Source of the DNA: Gordonia rubripertincta
GTDB lineage: Bacteria; Actinomycetota; Actinomycetes; Mycobacteriales; Mycobacteriaceae
DNA: 64,000 nt
Direction of reading: 5' to 3'
NCBI RefSeq assembly: GCF_038024875.1
Contig: NZ_CP136136.1
Location: 4,960,001-5,024,000, forward strand
Part shown: piece after piece, positions 9,471 to 18,630 of the stretch
How positions within the stretch are numbered: the first letter of the stretch is position 1
Layout: every line of letters starts with the position of its first letter
The notes under the pieces: model-generated
The model's input: only the letters and a program-made list of their open reading frames with translations
The model's database searches: none
What the model was told of the DNA's origin: nothing
Position numbers and translations under genes: made by a program

Positions 9471-9629
9471 TCAGTTTCCGGAGTCGCCCGAGCGTTTCAC
9501 CGCATCGGGCGCGTTCTCCCGGGTCGCCATGCCGCCCTCACGTCCGTGGTCCTGGGGCCCGGGCGGGTCCTTGCGAACTTCGGCAGTGCCCTCCTCGTGT
9601 TCGGCCTGCTGGTTCTTCGACTGTCCCAT
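9471..9629 (-). CDS. small hydrophilic protein, unknown function
   Basis: 52 residues, starting MGQSKNQQAEHEEGT and ending DAVKRSGDSGN. It is rich in Gln, Glu, Gly and Asp with no hydrophobic segment, so it is probably disordered and cytosolic. The start is well supported: AGGAGG lies eight bases ahead of the ATG at 9629. Codon use is like the neighbours. It sits alone, convergent to canA and divergent from helZ. I do not recognise a family. Confidence 0.6.
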   Translation of the reverse strand: MGQSKNQQAEHEEGTAEVRKDPPGPQDHGREGGMATRENAPDAVKRSGDSGN

Positions 9630-9748
9630 CGGTGCCTCCTCGCACTCGTGATGCCGGTGTACTGCGAATCGATCCTCTTCCTTACCCGCGGCGAACGACG
9701 GGGAAACCGCGTGTCGGGGGCCGTCGTTAGACTGGCGGGCGATCCTCG

Positions 9749-12745
9749 ATGCCATCAGAATCGCAGCTCAGTGGGCCGACTCCCCCGGACTCCGCCCCGA
9801 CGCCTCGTTCCCTCGCACCGCTCCACGCCCTGTGGCGACCCGGTGTGGGTATGGCCGTGTGGGTCGACGGCGAACCGGCGGACCTGCCGGAGCCGCTCCG
9901 TGACGCTTTGTCCGGCCGCCGGTTCCGCAGCGAGATCCCGATCGTCGGCGAGGGCAACCGCCGGCAGTTCGTCCGAGCGGCCACGCTCGGTCTGACCTCG
10001 GCGGTGTCCCTGCTCGACGCTTCGCGATCGGTGACGGTGACCGGCGACCTGCGGTGGTACCGATACCTGCTCGACGGCGTGCGTTCGTTCGTCGCCGCCG
10101 GCTCGGTGGCGCCGTCGGCCGAGCACGTCACGGGTGAATGGTTGCTCCGCTGGGTCGTCATCCCGACGCCGACGTGGCGCAGCTGGCATGCCGTCGTCCT
10201 GGGGAGCGCTCCGGATGCCCTGCTACACAACGGCTCCCACGCCGCATTGGACGACTTCCTCGCCGAACTCGTCGACCACGAATGCCGCACCACGATCGCC
10301 CGCTCCATCCCCCGGCTCGGCGAGCCGCGTCCGGCGTCGCCGGTGGTCCGCGCGCTACTGCCCGGCACCGACGCCGGCCCGCCCTGTTCCCCCGAGCGAC
10401 TCGCGGCCGCCGTGGGGAGCTGGTCCCGGTGGAATGCCGGGGTGCCGCGGGACGACCAGTCCCTCATCTTCCGTCTCCACGAGCCCGAGTACGACGACCT
10501 TGCCGAGACCCACTGGGACGACGCGTGGGCCGACGACTCCTTCGACCTGCCAACGCGCGACGAGGTCGCCGACGCCTCCCGGTGGCGACTCGAGGTCTGC
10601 CGGCGCAGTATCGACGGCCAGATCGAGCCGGTCGCTCCTCATCGCCTCGATGCTCACGAACTCGACGAGCTGACCACCGCACTCGCGACCGCGGTACGCG
10701 AGTTCCCCGAACTCGACCGGGCCGACCCGGATCGCGGCTCTCTCGACTTCCTGCTCCCCACCGACGTCGCGGCCGAGCTGTTCGCCACCGGGGCCGCCGC
10801 TCTCGGTGCCGCCGGAATCCCGGTGCTGCTCCCCCGCACAATCGCCGAGGTCCGACCGAGCCTCACCCTGCGCGCAGTGCCTCCGCCCGGCGGCGGCGCA
10901 CCCGCGGCGATGGTCGGGCTCCGTGAGATCCGCGAGTTCGAATGGCGCCTGGCTCTGGGAGACACCCCCGACGCCATCACCCTGACGGATGCCGACCTCG
11001 ACGAACTGTCCGGACAGAAGGGCGACCTCGTCCGGGTACGCGGCGTATGGGTTCGCGCCGAGGGATCGGCGCTGACGCGCGCCGCGGCATTCGTCGCGAC
11101 CCAGCGCGCGCTCGCCGCATCCCAACCGCCCGCCGATTTCGGCGAACTTTTCGGCCTCGTGACCGGCGGGGCTGACAAGCTCCCGGTCCCCGTCACCCGG
11201 GTCGAAGGACTCTCGTGGCTCGACGATGTCGCCGAAGGCGGTGCCATCCGACCCGAACCGGTCGCTCCGCCAGCAGATCTGGAGGCCGTGCTGCGCCCCT
11301 ATCAGCAGCGGGGTCTGGACTGGCTGGCACACCTGTCGAACCTCGGTGTCGGAGGCGTACTCGCCGACGACATGGGTCTGGGCAAGACGCTGCAGGTGAT
11401 CGCGCTCGAATGCCACGAGCGCATGCGCGGCACCGACGACGCCGAGCCACCCGGGCCGACCCTCGTGGTCTGTCCGATGTCGCTGGTCGGCAACTGGTCT
11501 CGCGAGTTCACGCGTTTCGCGCCCTCGCTGCGAGTGGCGATCCACCACGGACCCTCGCGCGCATCGGGAACCGTGTTCACCGGCATACGCAACTCCGTTG
11601 ACGTGGTCATCACGACCTTCGCGATCGCCGGCCGCGACCTCGAACTGCTCTCCGAGCATCCCTGGCATCGCGTCGTCGTCGACGAGGCCCAGCACCTCAA
11701 GAACGTCAACACGATTGCCTCCAAGGCGATCCGGAACATCCCCGCTGATCGACGTCTCGCGTTGACCGGAACCCCGGTGGAGAACCGTCTCGAGGACCTG
11801 CGCGCGGTGATCGACCTGGTGAACCCCGGACTGCTGGGGTCGGCATCGGTGTTCCGCGCGCGCTATGCCGAGCCCATCGAACGCGACCGCGACGCCGGAG
11901 CACTGCGGCGCCTGTCCGCGATCACCCGGCCGTTCATCCTGCGCCGCGAGAAGACCGATCCGGCGATCGCCGCCGATCTGCCGGAGAAGGCGGATTTCGC
12001 GGTGCGCGCCAATCTCACCGTCGAGCAGGCCGCCCTCTACCGTGCGGTCATCGACGAACTCATGGCCGCGCTGCGCGACAAGCAGCAACGCACCCTGCGT
12101 CGTCGCAACGTACTGGCCGCGCTCACCCGGCTCAAGCAGGTGTGCAACCACCCGGCGCACTACCTCGCCGACGGCACGGACCTCATCCGCGACGGCGAAC
12201 ACCGTTCGGGCAAGGTCGAATTGCTGGCCGACATCGTCTCCACCGTCGCCGACGAGGGCGACCGCGCACTCGTCTTCACCCAGTTCGCGGCGTTCGGCGA
12301 GATGCTGTCGGGCTGGCTCGCCGAACAGTTCGGCACCGAGATCCCGTTGCTGCACGGCGGACTCGGCCGCACGGAACGCGATCGCATGGTCGCCGCTTTC
12401 CAGTCCGACGACGGCCCCCCGGTGATGCTGGCGACCCTCAAGGCGGGCGGCACCGGCCTCAACCTCACCGCGGCCAACCACGTCATCCACGTGGACCGCT
12501 GGTGGAATCCGGCCGTCGAGGACCAGGCCACCGACCGCGCCTACCGCATCGGCCAGAACCAGAAGGTATCCGTGCACCGGTTCGTGTGTGTGGGCACCAT
12601 CGAGGAGCGGATCGACGACATGATCGCCAAGAAGCGCGAGCTGTCCCGGCTGACCGTCGCCGCCGGCGAGAACTGGGTGTCCGACCTCGCCGACGACGAA
12701 CTCTTCGAACTGTTCCGGCTCCGCGACGAGGCGGTGAGCGAATGA
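9749..12745 (+). CDS. helZ: SNF2-family DEAD/DEAH-box helicase HelZ
   Basis: 998 residues. The N-terminal half is a bacterial SNF2-associated region (GEWLLRWVVIPT, FDLPTRDEVADASRW). The ATPase core begins near residue 520 (LRPYQQRGLDWL): Walker A ADDMGLGKT at about 537-545, DEAQH at about 644-648, GTPVENRL, then helicase C with LLHGGLGRTERD, LKAGGTGLNLT and the DRWWNPAVEDQATDRAYRIGQ region. It matches Rv2101 HelZ in length and order. It likely remodels protein-DNA complexes; its biological role is not established. The stop overlaps the next gene (ATGA), which encodes a SWIM protein, so they probably act together. Confidence 0.93.
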   Translation: MPSESQLSGPTPPDSAPTPRSLAPLHALWRPGVGMAVWVDGEPADLPEPLRDALSGRRFRSEIPIVGEGNRRQFVRAATLGLTSAVSLLDASRSVTVTGDLRWYRYLLDGVRSFVAAGSVAPSAEHVTGEWLLRWVVIPTPTWRSWHAVVLGSAPDALLHNGSHAALDDFLAELVDHECRTTIARSIPRLGEPRPASPVVRALLPGTDAGPPCSPERLAAAVGSWSRWNAGVPRDDQSLIFRLHEPEYDDLAETHWDDAWADDSFDLPTRDEVADASRWRLEVCRRSIDGQIEPVAPHRLDAHELDELTTALATAVREFPELDRADPDRGSLDFLLPTDVAAELFATGAAALGAAGIPVLLPRTIAEVRPSLTLRAVPPPGGGAPAAMVGLREIREFEWRLALGDTPDAITLTDADLDELSGQKGDLVRVRGVWVRAEGSALTRAAAFVATQRALAASQPPADFGELFGLVTGGADKLPVPVTRVEGLSWLDDVAEGGAIRPEPVAPPADLEAVLRPYQQRGLDWLAHLSNLGVGGVLADDMGLGKTLQVIALECHERMRGTDDAEPPGPTLVVCPMSLVGNWSREFTRFAPSLRVAIHHGPSRASGTVFTGIRNSVDVVITTFAIAGRDLELLSEHPWHRVVVDEAQHLKNVNTIASKAIRNIPADRRLALTGTPVENRLEDLRAVIDLVNPGLLGSASVFRARYAEPIERDRDAGALRRLSAITRPFILRREKTDPAIAADLPEKADFAVRANLTVEQAALYRAVIDELMAALRDKQQRTLRRRNVLAALTRLKQVCNHPAHYLADGTDLIRDGEHRSGKVELLADIVSTVADEGDRALVFTQFAAFGEMLSGWLAEQFGTEIPLLHGGLGRTERDRMVAAFQSDDGPPVMLATLKAGGTGLNLTAANHVIHVDRWWNPAVEDQATDRAYRIGQNQKVSVHRFVCVGTIEERIDDMIAKKRELSRLTVAAGENWVSDLADDELFELFRLRDEAVSE

Positions 12746-13551
12746 CCGTCCGTAAGAAGGGCACCCAGCGCAAGGGCGAGCGTGGCACCATCGCTGTCCG
12801 CGGCTACGGCCTCACGCCGTGGTCGCGGGCGTTCGTCGACGTGGTCGAGGGTCGCGGCGCCGACGGCGAGGCGGTCGCCGACAGCCGTCATGTCACCAAG
12901 GCGCGCAGGTACTTCCGTGATCGGCATGTGCGCGGTCTGCGGATCGGTGCGGGCCGGGTGACGGCGTCGGTCGACGGCACCCAGCTCGAACCGTTCGACG
13001 TCATCATCACCACACGCACCGTCGACACCCCGACGCTGGCCGGGCTGCTCCGCGACCGCGGCGGCGTCGAGGAACTCATGCGGCTAACGCGGGGAGAGCA
13101 ACCGCCGATCCTCGGTGAGCTGCTCGTGCCCACCGAATCCGCGGACGTCGCGACCGACTGCACCTGTCCCGACGAGGCCCCGCGGTGCGTCCATGCGCTG
13201 GTGACCAGCTACGAGATCGCCGCCGAGATCGACCGCTCGCCACTGACGCTGCTGACGGTGATGGGTACCGACCTGCGTGACCTGCTGGCCGAGATCGACT
13301 CGCGCCCCGCACAATCCCCTGCCGTCGAGGAGAGCTCGACGTCGGACGCGTTGCGGCCCGACGACTTCTACGGCACCGCGTCGACGCTGCCGCCACTTCC
13401 CTCGGTCCCGCGGATGAACCCACTCACCGCGCTCGACGGTTCGGACCTCCGTGCCGCGCTACGGGCGACGGGTGTGGCGCCGGCGGACATTGCCGAGGCC
13501 ATCGACGAACTCGGTGATCTCTACGACCGCCTGACCGCCGGCGATTTGTAG
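12742..13551 (+). CDS. SWIM zinc-finger protein, HelZ partner
   Basis: 269 residues, starting at the ATG overlapping the helZ stop (ATGA). The SWIM motif C-x-C-x(6)-C-x-H is seen as CTCPDEAPRCVH (about 146-157). The N-terminus is basic (TVRKKGTQRKGERG) and the segment up to it (RYFRDRHVRGLRIGAGRVTASV) is typical of bacterial SWIM proteins paired with SNF2 helicases. SWIM domains bind nucleic acid or protein. Strict coupling to helZ indicates a two-component DNA transaction complex; what it acts on is unknown. Confidence 0.88.
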   Translation: MTVRKKGTQRKGERGTIAVRGYGLTPWSRAFVDVVEGRGADGEAVADSRHVTKARRYFRDRHVRGLRIGAGRVTASVDGTQLEPFDVIITTRTVDTPTLAGLLRDRGGVEELMRLTRGEQPPILGELLVPTESADVATDCTCPDEAPRCVHALVTSYEIAAEIDRSPLTLLTVMGTDLRDLLAEIDSRPAQSPAVEESSTSDALRPDDFYGTASTLPPLPSVPRMNPLTALDGSDLRAALRATGVAPADIAEAIDELGDLYDRLTAGDL

Positions 13552-13604
13552 AAGTTATCGGCGGTATAGGCGCTTTATTTCTACGAATTCTGCCGAGCGG
13601 GGAA

Positions 13605-14063
13605 CTAGCGCGGCCCCGAAGACACTGACCACGCGCCATTGCCCTTGAAATTGAGGGTGACCCACGGATAGCCAGTGCCTATGCAACCGTACTTCAGGAC
13701 GCAGTTGTCTAACTGCCCCTTCCTAAAGGACCATCCCGAACCGTTGCCGTTAATTCCGTGGGTCTGGTTCACGATTCCTCGCCAGTAGAAGTTCGCGTCG
13801 ATGCTGTTGATTCCGATGCTCTGGTTGTAGACGCGAGTCACCCTCCGCCCATCGAAACAGAAGCTCGCGGTATGCGTGAAACGGTATGCTGTCGCACCCG
13901 TCACCGTCTTTTGCGTGTATCCACCACTAGCTGTTCGACATTGGACCGCAGCGTCCGCCTGTGGGGAGACAAGCATCTGCCCACCGAAGACCAGGGCGTA
14001 CGCACAGACTGCGGCAAAGAACAACCTCGAAAGGCTCGAAGCCAAGGGTTTTGGTGAGCGCAC
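13605..14063 (-). CDS. secreted four-cysteine protein, unknown function
   Basis: 152 residues from the GTG at 14063, which has AAGGAG six bases ahead. A long signal peptide (SRLFFAAVCAYALVFGGQML, cleavage near QADA-AV, about residue 39) is followed by a mature domain of about 113 residues with Cys42, Cys69, Cys121 and Cys127, probably two disulfides, and many Gly, Asn and aromatic residues (NFYWRGIVNQTHG, GYPWVTLNFKGNGAW). Base composition is visibly poorer in G+C than the flanking genes. Similar-looking orphan secreted proteins occur in actinobacteria, but I know no function. Likely a recent acquisition. Confidence 0.7.
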   Translation of the reverse strand: MRSPKPLASSLSRLFFAAVCAYALVFGGQMLVSPQADAAVQCRTASGGYTQKTVTGATAYRFTHTASFCFDGRRVTRVYNQSIGINSIDANFYWRGIVNQTHGINGNGSGWSFRKGQLDNCVLKYGCIGTGYPWVTLNFKGNGAWSVSSGPR

Positions 14064-14336
14064 GCGGAACTCCTTCTTGGGAGGACGGTGCCGAGGTCCG
14101 CACTTGGGACGCAGATCACCTCGGCCTCTACGAATTCCGCTACCGTACCGGCGCCCATACAGCACGACCATCGTCCGCTCGGACGAACAGCAAGAGCGCG
14201 TTCCACCAAGCACCTCTCTTGCAGTTGCTATTCCGCAGTGAGAAGCTCGCACAAGACACAAACCGCTCCGGGATAAACCTCGGAGCGGTTCGGTGTTGCA
14301 CTCGTTCGACTCGGATCCCCCGAGCCGAACGACGAT
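14064..14336. other. intergenic, upstream of the secreted protein gene
   Basis: About 270 bases. It contains the upstream region of the leftward secreted-protein gene and, at its right end, the hairpin that closes the nrd operon. No additional gene is supported. Confidence 0.4.
14261..14290 (-). terminator. terminator of the nrdHIEF operon
   Basis: AACCGCTCCG and its complement CGGAGCGGTT form a ten-base perfect stem with a ten-base loop, 46 bases after the nrdF stop. On the minus strand the stem is followed by a T-rich run (TGTGTCTTGT). Confidence 0.75.
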
Positions 14337-15341
14337 CTAGAAGTCCCAGTCCTCATCTTCGGTGTTGACGGCCTTGCCGATCACGTACGAGCTGCCCGAC
14401 CCCGAGAAGAAGTCGTGGTTCTCGTCGGCGTTGGGCGACAGGGCCGACAGGATCGCCGGGTTCACGTCGGTCTCGTCCTTCGGGAACATCGCCTCGTAGC
14501 CGAGGTTCATCAGCGCCTTGTTGGCGTTGTAGCGCAGGAACTTCTTGACGTCCTCGGTGAGCCCGACCTCGTCGTAGAGCGCCTCGGTGTAGTCGCTCTC
14601 GTTGTCGTACAGCTCGAACAGCAACTCGAAGGTGTAGTCCTTGAGCTCCTGACGACGCTCCGGCGTCTGTGTCTCGAGGCCGCGCTGGTACTTGTAGCCG
14701 ATGTAGTAACCGTGGACGGCCTCGTCACGGATGATCAGGCGGATCAGGTCGGCGGTGTTGGTGAGCTTGGCGCGGCTCGACCAGTACATCGGCAGGTAGA
14801 AGCCCGAGTAGAACAGGAACGACTCGAGCAGCGTCGAGGCGACCTTGCGCTTGAGCGGGTCGTCGCCACGGTAGTAGTCCATGACGATGCGCGCCTTGCG
14901 CTGCAGGTTCTCGTTCTCCTCCGACCAGCGGAAGGCCTCGTCGATCTCCTTGGTGGAACACAGGGTCGAGAAGATCGAGCTGTAGGACTTTGCATGGACC
15001 GACTCCATGAACGCGATGTTGGTGAGCACCGCCTCCTCGTGTGGAGTGGTGGCGTCCGGGATCAGCGACACCGCGCCGACTGTGCCCTGGATGGTGTCGA
15101 GCAGGGTCAGGCCGGTGAAGACCCGCATGGTGAGCTGCTTCTCGTACTCGGTCAGCGTGCCCCACGACGGGATGTCATTGGACACCGGCACCTTCTCCGG
15201 CAGCCAGAAGTTGCCGGTGAGGCGATCCCACACCTCGGCGTCCTTCTCGTCGGGGACGCGGTTCCAGTTGATCGCCGAGACCCGGCTGACCAGCTTGATG
15301 GGGGTGCCGTCGGCGGGGCTGTGGCTTTCGGTGGAGGTCAT
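14337..15341 (-). CDS. nrdF: class Ib ribonucleotide reductase beta subunit
   Basis: 334 residues from the ATG at 15341 (GAGGAA five bases ahead; a GTG three bases upstream is also possible). Contains the di-metal helices typical of NrdF: HEEAVLTNIAFMESVHAKSYSSIF, LESFLFYSGFYLPMYW and LIIRDEAVHGYYIGYKYQ. The C-terminal tail NTEDEDWDF is the peptide that docks on NrdE. It houses the Mn/Fe cofactor and tyrosyl radical used to reduce NDPs. Separated from nrdE by 66 bases, in the usual order nrdH-nrdI-nrdE-nrdF. Confidence 0.96.
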   Translation of the reverse strand: MTSTESHSPADGTPIKLVSRVSAINWNRVPDEKDAEVWDRLTGNFWLPEKVPVSNDIPSWGTLTEYEKQLTMRVFTGLTLLDTIQGTVGAVSLIPDATTPHEEAVLTNIAFMESVHAKSYSSIFSTLCSTKEIDEAFRWSEENENLQRKARIVMDYYRGDDPLKRKVASTLLESFLFYSGFYLPMYWSSRAKLTNTADLIRLIIRDEAVHGYYIGYKYQRGLETQTPERRQELKDYTFELLFELYDNESDYTEALYDEVGLTEDVKKFLRYNANKALMNLGYEAMFPKDETDVNPAILSALSPNADENHDFFSGSGSSYVIGKAVNTEDEDWDF

Positions 15342-15407
15342 CACTGTTCCTCGTCTAACGGGGGGTGTGGGGGCCGGGAGTACTGAAAGGCGCGGTGGCG
15401 CAGAGGG

Positions 15408-17600
15408 TCACAGCATGCATGACACGCAGCCCTCCACCTCGGTCCCCTCGAGCGCGATCTGTCGGAGACGGATGTAGTACAGCGTCTTGATCCCCTTGCG
15501 CCATGCGTAGATCTGCGCCTTGTTGACGTCGCGCGTGGTGGCTGTGTCCTTAAAGAACAGCGTCAGGCTCAGGCCCTGGTCGACGTGCTGCGTCGCCGCG
15601 GCGTAGGTGTCGATGATCTTCTCGTACCCGATCTCGTACGCATCCTGGTAGTACTCCAGGTTGTCGTTCGTCATGTACGGCGCCGGGTAGTAGACGCGGC
15701 CGATCTTGCCTTCCTTGCGGATCTCGATCTTCGCCGCAACCGGGTGGATCGAGCTGGTCGAGTGGTTGATGTAGCTGATCGAACCGGTCGGCGGGACGGC
15801 CTGCAGGTTCTGGTTGTAGATGCCGTCGCGCTGGACGGCCTCTTTCAGCTCACGCCAGTCGTCCTGGGTCGGGATGTGAATCCCGGCCTGCCCGAAGATG
15901 TCCCGCACCTTCTGGGTCTCCGGCTCCCACACCTTGTTGGTGTACTTGTCGAAGAACTCACCCGACGCGTACTTCGACTTCTCGAAGCCGGTGAACGCCT
16001 GGCCGCGCTCACGGGCGATCCGGTTCGACGCACGCAGCGCGTGGAAGAGCACCGTGTAGAAGTAGATGTTCGTGAAGTCGATGCCCTCGTCGCTCCCGTA
16101 GAAGATGCGCTCGCGGGCCAGGTAGCCATGCAGGTTCATCTGGCCGAGACCGATGGCGTGAGAGTTGTTGTTGCCGTGCTCGATCGACGGCACCGAGGTG
16201 ATCGACGTCTGGTCGCTCACCGCGGTGAGCCCGCGGATCGCGGTCTCGATGGTCTGGCCGATGTCGGGCGAGTCCATCGTCTTGGCGATGTTCAGCGACC
16301 CCAGGTTGCACGAGATGTCCTTGCCCACATGGGAGTAGGACAGGTCATCGTTGAACGTTGACGCCGTCGAGACCTGCAGGATCTCCGAGCACAGGTTGGA
16401 GTGGGTGATCTTGCCGTCGATCGGGTTGGACCGGTTCACCGTGTCCTCGAACATGATGTACGGGTAGCCCGACTCGAACTGCAACTCGGCAAGGGTCTGG
16501 AAGAACTCGCGCGCCTTGATCTTGGTCTTGCGGATACGACGATCCTCGACCATCTCGTGGTAGCGCTCGGTGACGTTGATGTCGGCGAACGGCACACCGT
16601 AGACGCGTTCGACGTCGTACGGGCTGAACAGATACATGTCGTCGTTGGTCTTGGCCAGCTGGAACGTGATGTCCGGGATGACCACGCCGAGCGACAGTGT
16701 CTTGATGCGGATCTTCTCGTCCGCGTTCTCGCGCTTGGTGTCGAGGAAGCGGTAGATGTCGGGGTGGTGGGCATGCAGGTAGACCGCGCCCGCACCCTGA
16801 CGCGCGCCGAGCTGGTTGGCGTAGGAGAAGGAGTCCTCGAGGAGCTTCATGATGGGGATGACACCCGAGCTCTGGTTCTCGATCTTCTTGATCGGGGCGC
16901 CGTGCTCACGAATGTTGGAGAGCAGCAAGGCGACTCCGCCACCGCGCTTGGACAGCTGCAGTGCCGAGTTGATGGAGCGGCCGATCGACTCCATGTTGTC
17001 CTCGATGCGAAGCAGGAAGCACGAGACCGGCTCGCCGCGCTGCTTCTTGCCCGAGTTGAGGAAGGTCGGGGTGGCCGGCTGGAAGCGGCCGGAGATGATC
17101 TCGTCGACGAGGTTGCGGGCGAGGGCGGTGTCGCCGTCGGCCAGCGTCAGCGCCACCATGCAGACGCGGTCCTCGAAGCGTTCGAGGTAGCGCTTGCCGT
17201 CGAAGGTCTTGAGCGTGTAGCTCGTGTAGTACTTGAACGCCCCGAGGAACGTCGGGAAGCGGAACTTCTTGTCGTAGGCGTGCTTGAACAGCCCCTTGAC
17301 GAAATCGCGATCGTACTTGTCGAGGACCTCGGGCTCGTAGTAGTTCTCCTCGACGAGGTAGTCGAGCTTCTCGTCGAGGTCGTGGAAGAACACGGTGTTC
17401 TGGTTGACGTGCTGCAGGAAGTACTGGCGCGCGGCCTCGCGATCCTTGTCGAACTGGATCTTGCCGTCGGCGTCGTACAGGTTGAGCATCGCGTTGAGCG
17501 CATGGAAGTCGAGCTCGCCGGGTTCATGACCCGACGGGCCGGCATGCACGCCCGACTTGCTTGCTGAAGAGGTGTCCGAGACGGCGGCGGTGGGCGACAC
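15408..17600 (-). CDS. nrdE: class Ib ribonucleotide reductase alpha subunit
   Basis: 730 residues from the GTG at 17600, chosen because AGGAG lies nine bases upstream and the encoded N-terminus (VSPTAAVSDTSSAS) leads directly into the conserved LDFHALNAMLNLYDADGKI. Active-site segments include PVSCFLL, NLCSEI (with the central NxCxE) and the C-terminal redox pair GCVSCML that is recharged by NrdH. The catalytic subunit that converts ribonucleotides to deoxyribonucleotides. Near-identical in layout to mycobacterial NrdE2. Confidence 0.96.
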   Translation of the reverse strand: MSPTAAVSDTSSASKSGVHAGPSGHEPGELDFHALNAMLNLYDADGKIQFDKDREAARQYFLQHVNQNTVFFHDLDEKLDYLVEENYYEPEVLDKYDRDFVKGLFKHAYDKKFRFPTFLGAFKYYTSYTLKTFDGKRYLERFEDRVCMVALTLADGDTALARNLVDEIISGRFQPATPTFLNSGKKQRGEPVSCFLLRIEDNMESIGRSINSALQLSKRGGGVALLLSNIREHGAPIKKIENQSSGVIPIMKLLEDSFSYANQLGARQGAGAVYLHAHHPDIYRFLDTKRENADEKIRIKTLSLGVVIPDITFQLAKTNDDMYLFSPYDVERVYGVPFADINVTERYHEMVEDRRIRKTKIKAREFFQTLAELQFESGYPYIMFEDTVNRSNPIDGKITHSNLCSEILQVSTASTFNDDLSYSHVGKDISCNLGSLNIAKTMDSPDIGQTIETAIRGLTAVSDQTSITSVPSIEHGNNNSHAIGLGQMNLHGYLARERIFYGSDEGIDFTNIYFYTVLFHALRASNRIARERGQAFTGFEKSKYASGEFFDKYTNKVWEPETQKVRDIFGQAGIHIPTQDDWRELKEAVQRDGIYNQNLQAVPPTGSISYINHSTSSIHPVAAKIEIRKEGKIGRVYYPAPYMTNDNLEYYQDAYEIGYEKIIDTYAAATQHVDQGLSLTLFFKDTATTRDVNKAQIYAWRKGIKTLYYIRLRQIALEGTEVEGCVSCML

Positions 17601-17699
17601 GACAGATGACTCCTGCGGATAGTGGGGGCTTACCAAGTGCCTCGTGGGCAGAGTATGGGCGGGGTGTGACAGTCCGGTGGCGACGTGCTGGGCGGGGCG

Positions 17700-18164
17700 T
17701 CAGGCCGGCGTGGGGTGCAGCGACACACCAGCTGCGAACGCCGGGCTCTGCGCGAAGTCGGCCAGTCCCGCGCGGACGCGGTCGACGTCGTCGGTGGTAC
17801 CCATCAGTTCGAATCGGTACAGGTAGGGCACGCGACATTTACGCGAGATGATGTCGCCGGCGTAGCAGAACTCCTCACCGAAGTTCGTGTTGCCCGCCGC
17901 GATGACCCCCCTGATCAGGGATCGGTTGTGTTCGTCGTTGAGAAAGCGGATGACCTGCTTGGGGACGAAGCCGCCGGGTTGCCCCGTCGCCTTGCCTCCG
18001 CCGTAGGTCGGACAGACCAGCACGTAGGGCTCGTCGACACTGAACTCACCGCGCGCGCCGGTCAGCGGGATGCGCACGGAGCGCATGCCCAGCTTCTCGA
18101 CGAACCGGTGGGTGTTCTCGGAGACCGAGGAGAAGTAGACGATCAACGGCGAGGTGGCCGACAT
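17700..18164 (-). CDS. nrdI: flavodoxin-like NrdI
   Basis: 154 residues. IVYFSSVSENTHRFV (about 8-22) is the FMN phosphate loop, TYGGG and GNTNFGEEFCYAGD complete the flavin site. NrdI supplies the oxidant for assembling the dimanganese-tyrosyl cofactor of NrdF. Start at ATG 18164 with GAGGGAG just ahead. It is 99 bases upstream of nrdE. Confidence 0.95.
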   Translation of the reverse strand: MSATSPLIVYFSSVSENTHRFVEKLGMRSVRIPLTGARGEFSVDEPYVLVCPTYGGGKATGQPGGFVPKQVIRFLNDEHNRSLIRGVIAAGNTNFGEEFCYAGDIISRKCRVPYLYRFELMGTTDDVDRVRAGLADFAQSPAFAAGVSLHPTPA

Positions 18165-18393
18165 GTCTCCCTCCAACCCTGATGACGGTGACCGATTGTG
18201 ATGACGATTGCTCGTTGCGTCCGACACTCGGGACGCCTGGTGGTTCCAACGCCGGAACCTTCGTGACCATTTCCCGTATCGGGGCCCGATGGCCACATTC
18301 GTCTCGGCTGTCACATCCCGACGCGGCGGATCCGGCTTCCCCTTCGGATCGCACCCGCGTGCGGGGTCGATGGTGACGGCAGACTGCGGGCGA

Positions 18394-18630
18394 TCAGGCA
18401 GCGGCGGTGGCAAGGGCCTTGATGCGATCGGGGCGGAAACCCGACCAGTGCTCGTCGCCGGCGACGACGACCGGAGCCTGCAGGTAGCCCAGCGCCATGA
18501 CGTAGTCACGGGCTTCCGGGTCCTGGCTGATGTCGACGATCTCGTAGGACAGACCCTGCTTGTCGAGGGCCTTGTAGGTGGCGTTGCACTGGACACATGC
18601 CGGCTTGGTGTAGACGGTGATGGAAGACAT
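18394..18630 (-). CDS. nrdH: glutaredoxin-like NrdH
   Basis: 78 residues. The redox site is CVQC (Cys12, Cys15) in the context VYTKPACVQCNATYKAL, with WSGFRPDRI near the C-terminus, both typical of NrdH-redoxin, the electron donor to NrdE. GAGGAG lies ten bases before the ATG. First gene of the nrd operon; unusually, 229 bases separate it from nrdI, a stretch in which I find no convincing gene. Confidence 0.95.
   Translation of the reverse strand: MSSITVYTKPACVQCNATYKALDKQGLSYEIVDISQDPEARDYVMALGYLQAPVVVAGDEHWSGFRPDRIKALATAAA

Noticed and set aside
7802..9730. A single 642-residue frame covering fecB and the carbonic anhydrase region
   Set aside because: After 8706 the translation is Arg/Pro-rich noise, while the FecB ending and CanA are in other frames; it is an artefact of the frameshift.
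12142..12741. N-terminal extension of the SWIM protein into helZ
   Set aside because: It overlaps the helicase domain in another frame and is Arg/Pro noise; the ATGA overlap start at 12742 is clear.
18182..18376. 64-residue frame between nrdI and nrdH on the plus strand
   Set aside because: Antisense to the operon, no ribosome site, no recognisable domain.
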